Of a stretch of 64,000 bases of DNA, positions 52,030 through 60,240 are shown piece after piece (the stretch's first letter is position 1; every line of letters begins with the position of its first letter). The notes beneath the pieces are model-generated. The model worked only from the letters and a program-made list of their open reading frames with translations, was not told the origin of the DNA and did not search any database. This DNA is from QKTW01 sp052161885 (GTDB lineage: Bacteria > Bacteroidota > Bacteroidia > Chitinophagales > Chitinophagaceae). The stretch is from positions 558,001 to 622,000 of the forward strand of contig CP197396.1 of the NCBI GenBank assembly GCA_052161885.1, in the 5' to 3' direction. The position numbers were made by a program, and so were the translations under genes.

Positions 52030-53052
52030 ATGAAAAAATATATTCTCACTCTTCTGGCAGCTTTGCTGGCCTGCAGTTATGCCCACGCGCAGTGGAGCTC
52101 TGCCGAGCGCATAAGGAAAGAACTGGAAACAACCAATATAGATACTGCAGCATGGCTGCATAATGTTTCGTTTAATATTGGCTTTAACGAAGGACTGCTG
52201 CACAACTGGTCGGCGGGTGGAGAAGTGGCTTCGCTTATCCTGAGCGGCCTCTGCAATGCCTCGCTGACAAGAATGGCGCATAACAATATCTGGAGCAATC
52301 AGCTGTCGCTGGCCTACAGCCTGAACTATGCATACTCCAATGATTTTGTACCGCGTAAAATGGATGACCGTATTGATTTTGTGTCTAAATACAGCACAAG
52401 AATAGATACGGCAAAGAACTTTTACTTTGCGGGTTTGCTGAATTTTAAATCGCAGTTTACTAAGGGATACGATTATAATGCGCCCAAATGGGACACATTT
52501 TCTACATCAAAATTCCTGTCGCCGGCCTATTTTATTCTTGCAGCCGGTGTAGAATACCGTAAGGGGAGCGACTTTACATTGTATATTTCGCCGATTGCCG
52601 GCAGGATGATACTGGCAGACAAGTATTATACCAGCCGTGCAGCCACGGGCGCTTTTGGTATCGATTCCGGAAAGACTGCAAAGTTTGAGCTGGGGGCATA
52701 TTTTTCCGGTACATACCGTAAAGAATTTATGAAAAATGTGAGTTTCCGCACCCGCCTTGATCTTTATTCAAATTATCTCGCTCATAATAAAAAGGACAGC
52801 TCAGGGAATGTTATTGCTCATGATAATCCCGGAAATATCAACTTTTATTCCGAAAACATGTTCAACCTGAAGTTTACCCGCTTCCTTGTATTTAACCTCG
52901 GTGCAACATTTATCTACGACAATAATATCCCTTACAGCAAGACTTACATGGATGCCAATGGTGTGGAGCAGCTTAAAAAAGAACCATTGCAGGAGCTGGG
53001 ATGGTGGCAGCTGAGGCAAATATTCACCTTTGGTATTGAATATAAACTATAA
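52030..53052 (+). CDS. DUF3078 protein
   Basis: A 340-aa exported protein with a signal peptide ending AYAHA near residue 20. The mature part fits DUF3078: LHNVSFNIGFNEGLLHNWSA (family W and G positions), SNQLSLAYSLNYAYSNDF and RRK-like basic strands, ending FTFGIEYKL. It looks like an outer membrane beta-barrel of unknown function. It lies between gldB (26 nt) and scpA (38 nt). Confidence 0.85.
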   Translation: MKKYILTLLAALLACSYAHAQWSSAERIRKELETTNIDTAAWLHNVSFNIGFNEGLLHNWSAGGEVASLILSGLCNASLTRMAHNNIWSNQLSLAYSLNYAYSNDFVPRKMDDRIDFVSKYSTRIDTAKNFYFAGLLNFKSQFTKGYDYNAPKWDTFSTSKFLSPAYFILAAGVEYRKGSDFTLYISPIAGRMILADKYYTSRAATGAFGIDSGKTAKFELGAYFSGTYRKEFMKNVSFRTRLDLYSNYLAHNKKDSSGNVIAHDNPGNINFYSENMFNLKFTRFLVFNLGATFIYDNNIPYSKTYMDANGVEQLKKEPLQELGWWQLRQIFTFGIEYKL

Positions 53053-53076
53053 CCATGGCGTATTGCCGTAAAAATG

Positions 53077-53084
53077 TATTTTTG
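53077..53084 (+). promoter_or_regulatory. -7 promoter element (TATTTTTG) of scpA
   Basis: TATTTTTG fits TAnnTTTG and ends 6 nt before the scpA ATG at 53091. It could give scpA its own transcript despite the gldB-DUF3078 genes upstream. Confidence 0.45.
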
Positions 53085-53090
53085 GTGTAA

Positions 53091-53906
53091 ATGGCAGAAA
53101 CCTACCAGATACGATTACCGCAGTTTGAGGGCCCGTTTGATCTGCTCCTGTTTTTTATAGAGCGGGATGAGCTTGATATTTATAACATTCCTATTCATAA
53201 GATTACAAAAGAATTTCTTGTCTATATCCATGAAATGGAGGCGCTGAATATAGAGCTGGCGAGCGAGTTTATCTTTTTTATTGCCACATTGATGCGTATC
53301 AAAGCAAAGATGTTGCTGCCAAGAAGGGAAGTGGACGCACTGGGAAATGAAATAGACCCGCGCCAGGAATTGATAGATAAAGTGCTGGAATACAAGCGTT
53401 TTAAAGAAGCTTCTGAGCAAATGAGCATCATGGAGATGGAACGCCTGCAACAGCAGAAGCGTGGCAATACCCGTAAGGAGCTGGATTCGCTGAGTGAAGA
53501 GTATTCTGAAGGGACTGAAATACAGACAGTTACCACCTATAAATTGCTGCAGGCTTTTGAGCGTGCCATGAAGCGTTTTAACGAACGGATGAATAAGCCG
53601 CAGCACGTAGTGGTTAAATATAATTACAGCCAGGAAGGACAGCGTACCTACCTGCTTGGTTTTATGAAAGCGGAAACACGTGTAGCTTTCGAAAGCATTT
53701 TTTCTCAATGCCAGAACAGGATACATGCCATTTTTACATTCCTGGCCATGCTGGAACTGGTGCAGCAGAAGTACTTTTCCATTATGGTAGGCCTGGGCCG
53801 CAATAACTTCATCGTGGAATGGAATGAAGACCGCGAAGCCGATGCCGAAAATGCCCAGTTTGGCGATCTGTCAAAGGATGCGCCGGGAACTGAGCTGGCA
53901 CAATAA
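53091..53906 (+). CDS. scpA: Segregation and condensation protein A
   Basis: A 271-aa kleisin. The N-terminus YQIRLPQFEGPFDLLLFFIE is the family signature, and IATLMRIKAKMLLPRRE follows. The centre is rich in Glu and Lys and helical, and the C-terminal winged-helix segment FLAMLELVQQKYFSIMVG binds SMC. With Smc and ScpB it forms the bacterial condensin that folds and separates chromosomes. No scpB or smc is in the window. Confidence 0.94.
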   Translation: MAETYQIRLPQFEGPFDLLLFFIERDELDIYNIPIHKITKEFLVYIHEMEALNIELASEFIFFIATLMRIKAKMLLPRREVDALGNEIDPRQELIDKVLEYKRFKEASEQMSIMEMERLQQQKRGNTRKELDSLSEEYSEGTEIQTVTTYKLLQAFERAMKRFNERMNKPQHVVVKYNYSQEGQRTYLLGFMKAETRVAFESIFSQCQNRIHAIFTFLAMLELVQQKYFSIMVGLGRNNFIVEWNEDREADAENAQFGDLSKDAPGTELAQ

Positions 53907-53950
53907 TTGCGATATATTAAGTAGAAAAGACCCAAATAGTCTTTATAAGA

Positions 53951-53989
53951 AAAACCCCCAAACGCTGTCGGACAGTGAGTGGGGGATTT
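53951..53989. terminator. Bidirectional terminator between scpA and DUF6263 genes
   Basis: Outer stem CCCCCA/TGGGGG and inner stem CTGTC/GACAG form one hairpin, flanked by A-rich sequence on the left and TTTC on the right. The genes on both sides converge on it. Confidence 0.75.
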
Positions 53990-54017
53990 CTGCTTTTATA
54001 AGGTATCCTGAAAATTT

Positions 54018-54890
54018 CTACAGCTTTTGCCCGGTTATTTCAATATTGGTATTTACATCAATCGGCATATCTTTCCCATTCATATCTTTTACAGAACCTT
54101 TTATAGACTGGTTTATTTTACCGCCTGCTACCATTCCTGAAGCGGTTTGCACATCCATAGTGCCTTTTTGTGTACCGTTCATCACTATATCCTTCATAGG
54201 TCCGTCTGCGGGAGGAACACCTTTTATCACAGAATTTATTTCCAGGTGAGCAACCCCATTGGAAGCCGACAGGAACTTAAACGTAGTGTTGATCTTCATG
54301 CCGATTATTCCTGTGATATCCATTTCTTTCGTCCAGGTATCATTGGGTTTTACAGGGTTGTCGGGGTAGAGGTAAAATGACTGCTGGAGTATAGCACGTA
54401 CTGCTGTGTCGCTGAACATCTGTGACACCTGGTTTTTTATACCATTGTTGATCCCGGCAGAATCAGACAGATTGTTGACTACATCTGTAAGGCCCTTTAT
54501 GGTGATGATAGTGCCTTTATCGCTTACCACCATATTAAAAGGCTTATCAATGAGCCCTCCCATAAATTTCAGGTGCCAGTCCTGTTTGGACGGATCTTTC
54601 GAGTCATACATGATCACAGTTCCATTGCCGGCCATCTCCATTACAATGCGTTTAAACATGGCGGTGATCTTTTTATTATTACCCTCAGCAGCCGAAACCT
54701 CGTAAACGTTATCCATCCTGATATCCTGGTTTACGCTCATAGCACCGGCGGTCATATGTTGTTTGGTAACGGTGCTGTATCCAAACTTGTCGCCCGGTTG
54801 AAGATTAAACTTCAGGTTAACCGGGTCTGCGGATTTGCAGCCCTGCAACAGGAATGCTGCTCCCAGGAAAATCAGTACTATCTTTCTCAT
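54018..54890 (-). CDS. DUF6263 lipoprotein
   Basis: A 290-aa lipoprotein (signal LGAAFLLQGC, Cys18). The mature sequence fits DUF6263: LKFNLQPGDKFGYSTVTKQH at the start, PFNMVVSDKGTIITIKGLTD in the centre and LQQSFYLYPDNPVKPNDTW. The family is a beta-rich envelope protein of unknown function. It is followed by DNA toward scpA and preceded by pth, whose stop is only 16 nt from its start codon. Confidence 0.78.
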   Translation of the reverse strand: MRKIVLIFLGAAFLLQGCKSADPVNLKFNLQPGDKFGYSTVTKQHMTAGAMSVNQDIRMDNVYEVSAAEGNNKKITAMFKRIVMEMAGNGTVIMYDSKDPSKQDWHLKFMGGLIDKPFNMVVSDKGTIITIKGLTDVVNNLSDSAGINNGIKNQVSQMFSDTAVRAILQQSFYLYPDNPVKPNDTWTKEMDITGIIGMKINTTFKFLSASNGVAHLEINSVIKGVPPADGPMKDIVMNGTQKGTMDVQTASGMVAGGKINQSIKGSVKDMNGKDMPIDVNTNIEITGQKL

Positions 54891-54906
54891 ATGTTTTGTT
54901 TTATGT

Positions 54907-55467
54907 TTACTTGTTGAACTGGTTCATGGTTTTGGCGATGCCTTGTGCAGCAAAGCTTTCAATGATATCAATGCTCTTCAGGATTTTTTCTTTGATCACC
55001 GGCAACTCTGACGGTGTCCATCTGCCGAGTACAAAGTCTACCTGTTTTCCTTTGGCAAAAGTGTTCCCAATGCCGAAGCGCAATCTTGGGTACTGGTCTG
55101 TCTGCAACACCAGGTGAATATTTTTTAAGCCGTTGTGGCCGGCATCGCTACCGCCGGGACGCAAACGCAATGTGTCTATGGGCAATGCCAGGTCGTCTAC
55201 AATAGTCAGGGTATTTTCAACCGGTATTTTTTCCTTATCCATCCAGTATTTCATGGCCTTGCCGCTCAGGTTCATATAAGTGGTGGGCTTAATAACTACA
55301 AAAGTTTTTCCCTTCCATTTACATTCAGCTACAAAGGCATGCCTGTCAAGATTAAAGCTGCCACCATGCTTGATAACGAAAGCATCGGCCACATCAAAAC
55401 CTATGTTATGCCGTGTGGCATCATACTCAGCACCGATATTTCCCAGTCCTACAATCAGGAATTTCAT
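54907..55467 (-). CDS. pth: Peptidyl-tRNA hydrolase
   Basis: A 186-aa enzyme that frees tRNA from stalled peptidyl-tRNA. The N-terminus MKFLIVGLGNIGAEYDATRH has the catalytic His of the TRHNIGF motif. Further motifs are KPTTYMNLSGKAM, VDDLALPIDTLRLRPGGS and GHNGLKN with the second important His. The length is normal. Confidence 0.96.
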   Translation of the reverse strand: MKFLIVGLGNIGAEYDATRHNIGFDVADAFVIKHGGSFNLDRHAFVAECKWKGKTFVVIKPTTYMNLSGKAMKYWMDKEKIPVENTLTIVDDLALPIDTLRLRPGGSDAGHNGLKNIHLVLQTDQYPRLRFGIGNTFAKGKQVDFVLGRWTPSELPVIKEKILKSIDIIESFAAQGIAKTMNQFNK

Positions 55468-55633
55468 TTTTCTGTGTTACGGTTAATTAAAGGGCAAAGG
55501 TGTGAAAGAATTTTTTCAGATTCAAACGTTAATGTGATGGATGTGGTTAATGGAGTAGATGTGCAGAGAAGGAATATTTCAGATTTTCCGGCGAATAAAT
55601 TATTCCGGGCCATTACGCTCTATGTCTAAATGT

Positions 55634-55641
55634 TATATTTG
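55634..55641 (+). promoter_or_regulatory. -7 promoter element (TATATTTG) of XRE gene
   Basis: TATATTTG fits TAnnTTTG and lies 21 nt before the ATG at 55663. It overlaps the longer reading frame, which supports the downstream start. Confidence 0.45.
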
Positions 55642-55662
55642 TGGCAACTGAAAACCAATACT

Positions 55663-56088
55663 ATGGCAGAGCATAAAATACACCAGGGCAGGAATGTAAA
55701 GCGTTTTCGTGAGATGCTGGGGCTGAAGCAGGAGTGGCTTGCCTTTGAGCTGGGCGACGACTGGAGCCAGAAAAAAGTATCGCAGTTGGAAAACAAGGAA
55801 GAAATAGAACCGAAACTGCTGCAGGAAATAGCCACACTATTGAAAATACCCGTTGCTGCATTTGAAAACTTTGATGAAGAAGCGGCAATTAGTTTTATTG
55901 GGAACACATTTACCAATAATGATAGCTCGGCAGCATATGGTCATATCACTAACTATACTCCTGTAATTAATCCTCTGGAAAAATGGCTGGAAGCCATGGA
56001 AGAAAACAAGAAACTGTATGAACGCCTGCTGGCTACCGAACGCGAGAAAGTAGCGTTGCTGGAAAAGCTATTAGATGGGAAGCCGTAG
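55663..56088 (+). CDS. XRE-type helix-turn-helix protein with coiled coil
   Basis: A 141-aa DNA-binding protein. The HTH is at about 9-60 (NVKRFREMLGLKQEWLAFEL with a WSQKKVSQLE recognition helix). The C-terminal third is predicted helical with heptad-like Leu/Glu (LEKWLEAMEENKKLYERLLA), suggesting dimerisation. The ATG at 55663 lies after the promoter box; an ATG at 55630 is also in frame. Its target is unknown. Such proteins are common in Bacteroidota. Confidence 0.85.
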   Translation: MAEHKIHQGRNVKRFREMLGLKQEWLAFELGDDWSQKKVSQLENKEEIEPKLLQEIATLLKIPVAAFENFDEEAAISFIGNTFTNNDSSAAYGHITNYTPVINPLEKWLEAMEENKKLYERLLATEREKVALLEKLLDGKP

Positions 56089-56135
56089 TTCTTGTAATAC
56101 AAAACTTACACAGTTATAGTCTGTATATTGACTTG

Positions 56136-56172
56136 AACCGGCCGTAGCAAATTGCTGCGGCCGGTTGTTTTT
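56136..56172 (+). terminator. Intrinsic terminator of XRE gene
   Basis: Stem AACCGGCCGTAGCAA/TTGCTGCGGCCGGTT (15 bp, one mismatch) followed by GTTTTT, 48 nt after the stop. Confidence 0.9.
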
Positions 56173-56192
56173 CCTATGTCCTTTCCTTAAGT

Positions 56193-56253
56193 ACCCACCT
56201 CTTTTACGTCCGGAGCCCAAAATTTTACGTCTACCCACCTAAACGTTTACGTC
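56193..56253. repeat. Periodic TTTACGTC / ACCCACCT motif array
   Basis: TTTACGTC occurs three times, at 56203-56210, 56224-56231 and 56246-56253, with 21- and 22-nt spacing (two helical turns). ACCCACCT occurs at 56193-56200 and 56233-56240. This lies between two hairpins in an otherwise gene-free gap. Confidence 0.6.
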
Positions 56254-56280
56254 GGGAAGATTTGGTATAACATTGCGGCA

Positions 56281-56315
56281 AAAGAAAGCCGTGACAAAAT
56301 GCCACGGCTTTCTTT
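56281..56315. terminator. Hairpin in the XRE-PIG-L gap
   Basis: Perfect 13-bp stem AAAGAAAGCCGTG/CACGGCTTTCTTT with a nine-base loop, followed by TTATATTTTAG on the plus side. It lies 69 nt beyond the PIG-L gene stop on the minus strand, where AATG-type sequence precedes T-poor DNA, so the direction is unclear. Confidence 0.7.
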
Positions 56316-56329
56316 TATATTTTAGTATT

Positions 56330-56384
56330 TCACGCCCCACATTTCACATCTCATATCTCAAATCTCACATCTCAAATCACAATC
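56330..56384. repeat. Low-complexity ATCTCAAATCTCA repeat
   Basis: CATTTCACATCTCATATCTC followed by AAATCTCACATCTCAAATCA abuts the stop codon of the PIG-L gene. It is the clearest case of the repeat found in five other spacers. Confidence 0.65.
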
Positions 56385-58853
56385 CTACTTCCCCACAGAA
56401 AGCATATTCATCAGCAATCTTATAGCGCCTTTATTACCTGCGGGCAACTGGCGGAACAAAGACAGCGATGTGTAGATATAATGCCCTTTGCCATAAGTAG
56501 TGTACAGCACAGAACCATCAAGCGGGGTTTCATTTTTGTCGTTCATACGGAAGATCGTCTCATAGTGATCGTCCCATTTTGAAGGGAAATTGAGGCCACG
56601 TTCCTGCACCCAATCTTTGTAGTCGGCGTCTGTAATTGTATTAGGATAAGTAAGCAGTTTATGCTTCGGCTTCAGCACCTGTACCGCCGCGTCTTCTTCT
56701 GTGACCCGCAGACTGGAAAGGCTGAACGGATATGGCCCCATACTGGTAGTGGAAAGATCCTGCAGCGTATTGTACTGCATGATCAGCGTACCGCCATTGG
56801 ACACATAGTGCATCAGCGCGGGCATCCATACCGCCATTCGTTTTTCCACGTTTACAGCACGCACACCGGTAATGATGGCGTCGTACGATTTAAGCTTGCC
56901 GGCATCGGCAAGATCAGCCTCTTTCAATACATCTACCTGCAGACCGGCGAGACGCAGCATCATAGCCGTATAATCGCCTGCGCCGTCTATGTAACCGATG
57001 CGTTTGGCAGTCACTTTCCAGTTGGCGCGCACTACTTTGGCGGCCGGAGGCGTAAAGTATTGCAGGGCTGGCAGATGATTGTATTGTATCAGGTGCAGGG
57101 TGCGGTTGTATTTGTGATCACCGGCATTAAATTCTGCATCCATGTAAAAATCACCTTTACTTACAGCATTGGATTGTGCCACGGTGAAATGAATGGGTAC
57201 TAACGTATCTGCATTTGCGGCCAGCCGGATACCGGGAATATCTGTGATCTTTTTGTTGTCGCCAAAAAGCGTAAGTGTTCCCGCCGGCATGTCTTTATAA
57301 CTGTGCAGGCGTACCGTGGTTTCCATAGAACCGTCGGGGTGTGTAAAGATCACGCCGGATGCGAGCTCTACCGATACATCCGGTACAATGCGCAATGCTT
57401 CTACCACATCACCTTTCAGTGGGTCCAGTTTTTTATAAGACAGCGGAACAGGAACAGTAAATGTGGTACCATCTATTTTAACCTTTACTTGTACTGCAAG
57501 ATTATTGGGTGCTTCAGGCAATCCCAGCAGCGTATCATTCGGCAGCCCGAACTGTGCGGCATCCGATTGCGGAACAGACATCCAGTATGGTTCTGTTACC
57601 GGTGTGCCGGCTGGAATGCTTATGCTGCAATTGATGGTTTGTAAAGAGTCATTTTTTAATGCAAAATTGTAGCTCGTATCGCCATTCACTCCTGAAATAT
57701 TGGTAACACGTACCGGTATACTGCCGGCGCGGGAAATAATATTAAGCGCAAACGGAAGGGTAGTGCCGGCTACTGTCTGCGGCTGTTTGGTTACCAGTTC
57801 AGCCATTAACCCGCTGCAATGCAGGATCAGGTCATTGATGTCACGGAGCTTTTCTTCGCGCCAGAAATCGTCCTGTACTGTTTTAATTTCTTTCCGTATT
57901 TCCAGCAATGCTGCGATGCTTTTCTCCGGGCGACGGAAGTTGTAATCTGCAATCACCTGGTCTATATGATCACCTATTTCCTTGCGGCCCACGCGGTTCC
58001 AGGTAATATCTATACCGTCAAAGAGTGAATTGTGTATGGAATCTCCTGCCACCAGTTTAAAATATTCTGTCTGCACACCTGCAGTACTGGGCGTACCGGC
58101 TCCCTGGCTTTTATGTACGCTACGGCTGATGCCTGCCAGTTCGCCATAACCCATACCGAGTAAAGCATTGTACTGTCCTGTAGCCAGTTTGAACTGATCT
58201 TCAGAAGTCGTATTGTTGTCGCCGAAACGGAAAGAGTTAAACAGCAGACGTTTGGGTTGCCACGGCTGCACATATTTAAAATCTTCTGTGTACTGCATTT
58301 TATCACCGCTTACGGCAAATGCTTTTGCAGCAATTATTGCAGAAGTGGCATGCTGCCCGTGGCCGGCCTCTTTTGTAGGCGGAAAGCGGCATATCACTAC
58401 ATCGGGGCGGAACTTGCGGAAGATGTAAGAAACATCATGTGTCAGTGTGTATGCATTCCAGTGCTGCAGTGTTTCTTCTGAGTTTTTTGAGAAGCCGAAA
58501 TCGATAACGCGTGAAAAGAATTGTCCTGCACCATCTATTTTACGGGCTTCCATCAGCTCGTGTGTGCGTATGAGGCCGAGCACGGGGCCCTGTTCGCTGC
58601 CCAGTATGTTCTGGCCGCCGTCACCGCGGGTGAGCGACAGGTATGCCGTGCGTATGTGCCGGTCATTGACCATCCAGGCGAGGAAACGTGTGTTCTCGTC
58701 ATCCGGATGAGCTGCCAGGTATAGTACATGCGTCAGATTTTTGAGCTGGTGCAGTTCGTGGTATATCTGTGTGGCATTGGCCGGGCGTACCTGCTGCGCC
58801 ATGGCAGCAACAGATGATGTACACAGGAATAATGTAAACAGTTTGCGTAGCAT
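56385..58853 (-). CDS. PIG-L family deacetylase
   Basis: An 822-aa exported protein with a signal peptide (about 1-20). The N-terminal LmbE/PIG-L domain (about 38-300) has the zinc motif AAHPDDE at 47-53 and the later GHGQHATSA His motif. The remaining 500 residues are beta-rich (about 350-650) followed by a segment that looks like a class I glutamine amidotransferase-type fold near YDAIITGVRAVNV. PIG-L proteins remove N-acetyl groups from sugars such as GlcNAc derivatives. The substrate is unknown; large exported versions are common in Bacteroidota. Confidence 0.88.
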   Translation of the reverse strand: MLRKLFTLFLCTSSVAAMAQQVRPANATQIYHELHQLKNLTHVLYLAAHPDDENTRFLAWMVNDRHIRTAYLSLTRGDGGQNILGSEQGPVLGLIRTHELMEARKIDGAGQFFSRVIDFGFSKNSEETLQHWNAYTLTHDVSYIFRKFRPDVVICRFPPTKEAGHGQHATSAIIAAKAFAVSGDKMQYTEDFKYVQPWQPKRLLFNSFRFGDNNTTSEDQFKLATGQYNALLGMGYGELAGISRSVHKSQGAGTPSTAGVQTEYFKLVAGDSIHNSLFDGIDITWNRVGRKEIGDHIDQVIADYNFRRPEKSIAALLEIRKEIKTVQDDFWREEKLRDINDLILHCSGLMAELVTKQPQTVAGTTLPFALNIISRAGSIPVRVTNISGVNGDTSYNFALKNDSLQTINCSISIPAGTPVTEPYWMSVPQSDAAQFGLPNDTLLGLPEAPNNLAVQVKVKIDGTTFTVPVPLSYKKLDPLKGDVVEALRIVPDVSVELASGVIFTHPDGSMETTVRLHSYKDMPAGTLTLFGDNKKITDIPGIRLAANADTLVPIHFTVAQSNAVSKGDFYMDAEFNAGDHKYNRTLHLIQYNHLPALQYFTPPAAKVVRANWKVTAKRIGYIDGAGDYTAMMLRLAGLQVDVLKEADLADAGKLKSYDAIITGVRAVNVEKRMAVWMPALMHYVSNGGTLIMQYNTLQDLSTTSMGPYPFSLSSLRVTEEDAAVQVLKPKHKLLTYPNTITDADYKDWVQERGLNFPSKWDDHYETIFRMNDKNETPLDGSVLYTTYGKGHYIYTSLSLFRQLPAGNKGAIRLLMNMLSVGK

Positions 58854-58926
58854 AGAAGAAAAATAAAACCCACGCAGGCCGGGGCCGTTGTGGGAAATAA
58901 AGTTATAAAGAACGTTCCATACAGGT

Positions 58927-59029
58927 TTTTAACGCAAAGGACACAAAGTAACCGCGAAGAGACGCAGAGCACCACAGGATATTTTCTTTGCGCCCCTTTG
59001 CGTTATCTCAGCGCATCTTTGCGTTAAAA
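58927..59029. repeat. Dispersed inverted repeat of the ACGCAAAG/CTTTGCGT family, second copy
   Basis: Left arm TTTTAACGCAAAGGACACAA then AAGAGACGCAGAGCACC; right arm TTCTTTGCGCCCCTTTGCGT then CATCTTTGCGTTAAAA. The arms are imperfectly inverted. It is related to the copy at 16071-16178. Confidence 0.75.
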
Positions 59030-59037
59030 CAAAAGCC

Positions 59038-59877
59038 TTATTTAAAAGAATCGATGATCTTCTGGTTGTTGCGGTTGGCTTCTGCTTCAGAAGAGGTGCC
59101 TTTTGCTACTTCCATTGATTTACGGGCCGCAACAATAGCTTCTTCTTTTTTACCCAGCTTCTGGGCAATGCGTGCCTTCAGGTTGTAGAGATAGTACGCT
59201 TTGGGATTCTGCTCAATAGCTTTGTCCGAATAAATCAGCGCTTTCTGCAGGTTCTGGTTGGTCTCCAGGTAGTAGGTGGCAGCCTGCTGGTAAGGAATAG
59301 ACGGGTTGTTGATCGCTTTGTCGATAGAAGCATTGATACGCTCTTCGCTGTTGGCTTTAACCGGGATCACCACTTTTGTCTGCTCCCAGCTAAGGTCCAT
59401 ATTTACACTGTTGTAAGTAACGTCATCCAGGCTGATGGTAAAAGACTGAACTGTTTCACGGAGCATTTCAGGTTTTACTTTGAAACGCACTACATCAGCT
59501 GTTTTATCGTATGTATAAGCCCCCCAGTTCCCGGTTCCTTTGTTGATAATCACTTCCCACTCATCTTTATTGGGTATTGTATACAATGCATATTCACCTG
59601 CCTTAAGGGCCTGGCCGCCTATAATCACATCTTCTCCGAATTTAATGCGCGTAGCACCATTGGCACCAGTGCGCCATACTTCGCCATAGGCCACGAGATC
59701 ACCAAATGCTTTACGGCCACGGAGTGCGGGACGGCTGTATATGATGTCGATGCCGGAAGTAGAAAAATCCTGGTGAATGGTAGCACCAGGGCTCAATGCC
59801 GGCAGTTTCAGCGGCTCCTGTGCAAATGCGGTAATTGAAAATGAACCTAATAACAATGCTAAGGCGAGCTTTTTCAT
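59038..59877 (-). CDS. DUF2911 protein with C-terminal TPR-like region
   Basis: A 279-aa exported protein. The signal peptide is MKKLALALLLGSFSITAFA, which fixes ATG 59877. The DUF2911 domain (about 28-170) contains IIYSRPALRGRKAFGDLVAY, VWRTGANGATRIKFGEDVII, GEYALYTIPNKDEWEVIINK and NWGAY. A helical stretch (about 195-270, NLQKALIYSDKAIEQNPKAY) resembles a TPR pair. The function is unknown, and the family is mainly found in Bacteroidota. Confidence 0.9.
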   Translation of the reverse strand: MKKLALALLLGSFSITAFAQEPLKLPALSPGATIHQDFSTSGIDIIYSRPALRGRKAFGDLVAYGEVWRTGANGATRIKFGEDVIIGGQALKAGEYALYTIPNKDEWEVIINKGTGNWGAYTYDKTADVVRFKVKPEMLRETVQSFTISLDDVTYNSVNMDLSWEQTKVVIPVKANSEERINASIDKAINNPSIPYQQAATYYLETNQNLQKALIYSDKAIEQNPKAYYLYNLKARIAQKLGKKEEAIVAARKSMEVAKGTSSEAEANRNNQKIIDSFK

Positions 59878-60240
59878 GTGGTACAATTTTTTTGAAATGG
59901 TTATACTATTAAGTTGGTTTCTGACGTTTAATTATAGTTGTGCTTATGATTGTTCTGCTGATTGTGTATTTCGTCCGTTCTTTTTGCGTTCCCGGTAATA
60001 AAAAGCCTGTGCTTCCTCCCTTTCTGCGACGTATTTTCATACGTTCACGCCTTTTTATATAATAAACTTTTCACGTAAGGCTTTTGTTTTCTGCGGTGCA
60101 AGATACTGGGTCATAGGCACTTTGAAAAAAAGAAAAATCGATCGGGCAATAGACCTGCTAACAAATATTTCATAGGCATATTATCCGAATCTGGAATTTT
60201 TGCTGCACATTTATCTAAATTTAAGCTACAAACGAATACT
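59878..60240. other. Intergenic region, 363 nt, between divergent DUF2911 and rnr genes
   Basis: A small hairpin ACGTAT-TTTC-ATACGT is at 60029-60044. A near-consensus TAAATTTA lies at 60216-60223, 17 nt before the rnr ATG. No other element was recognised. Confidence 0.4.
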
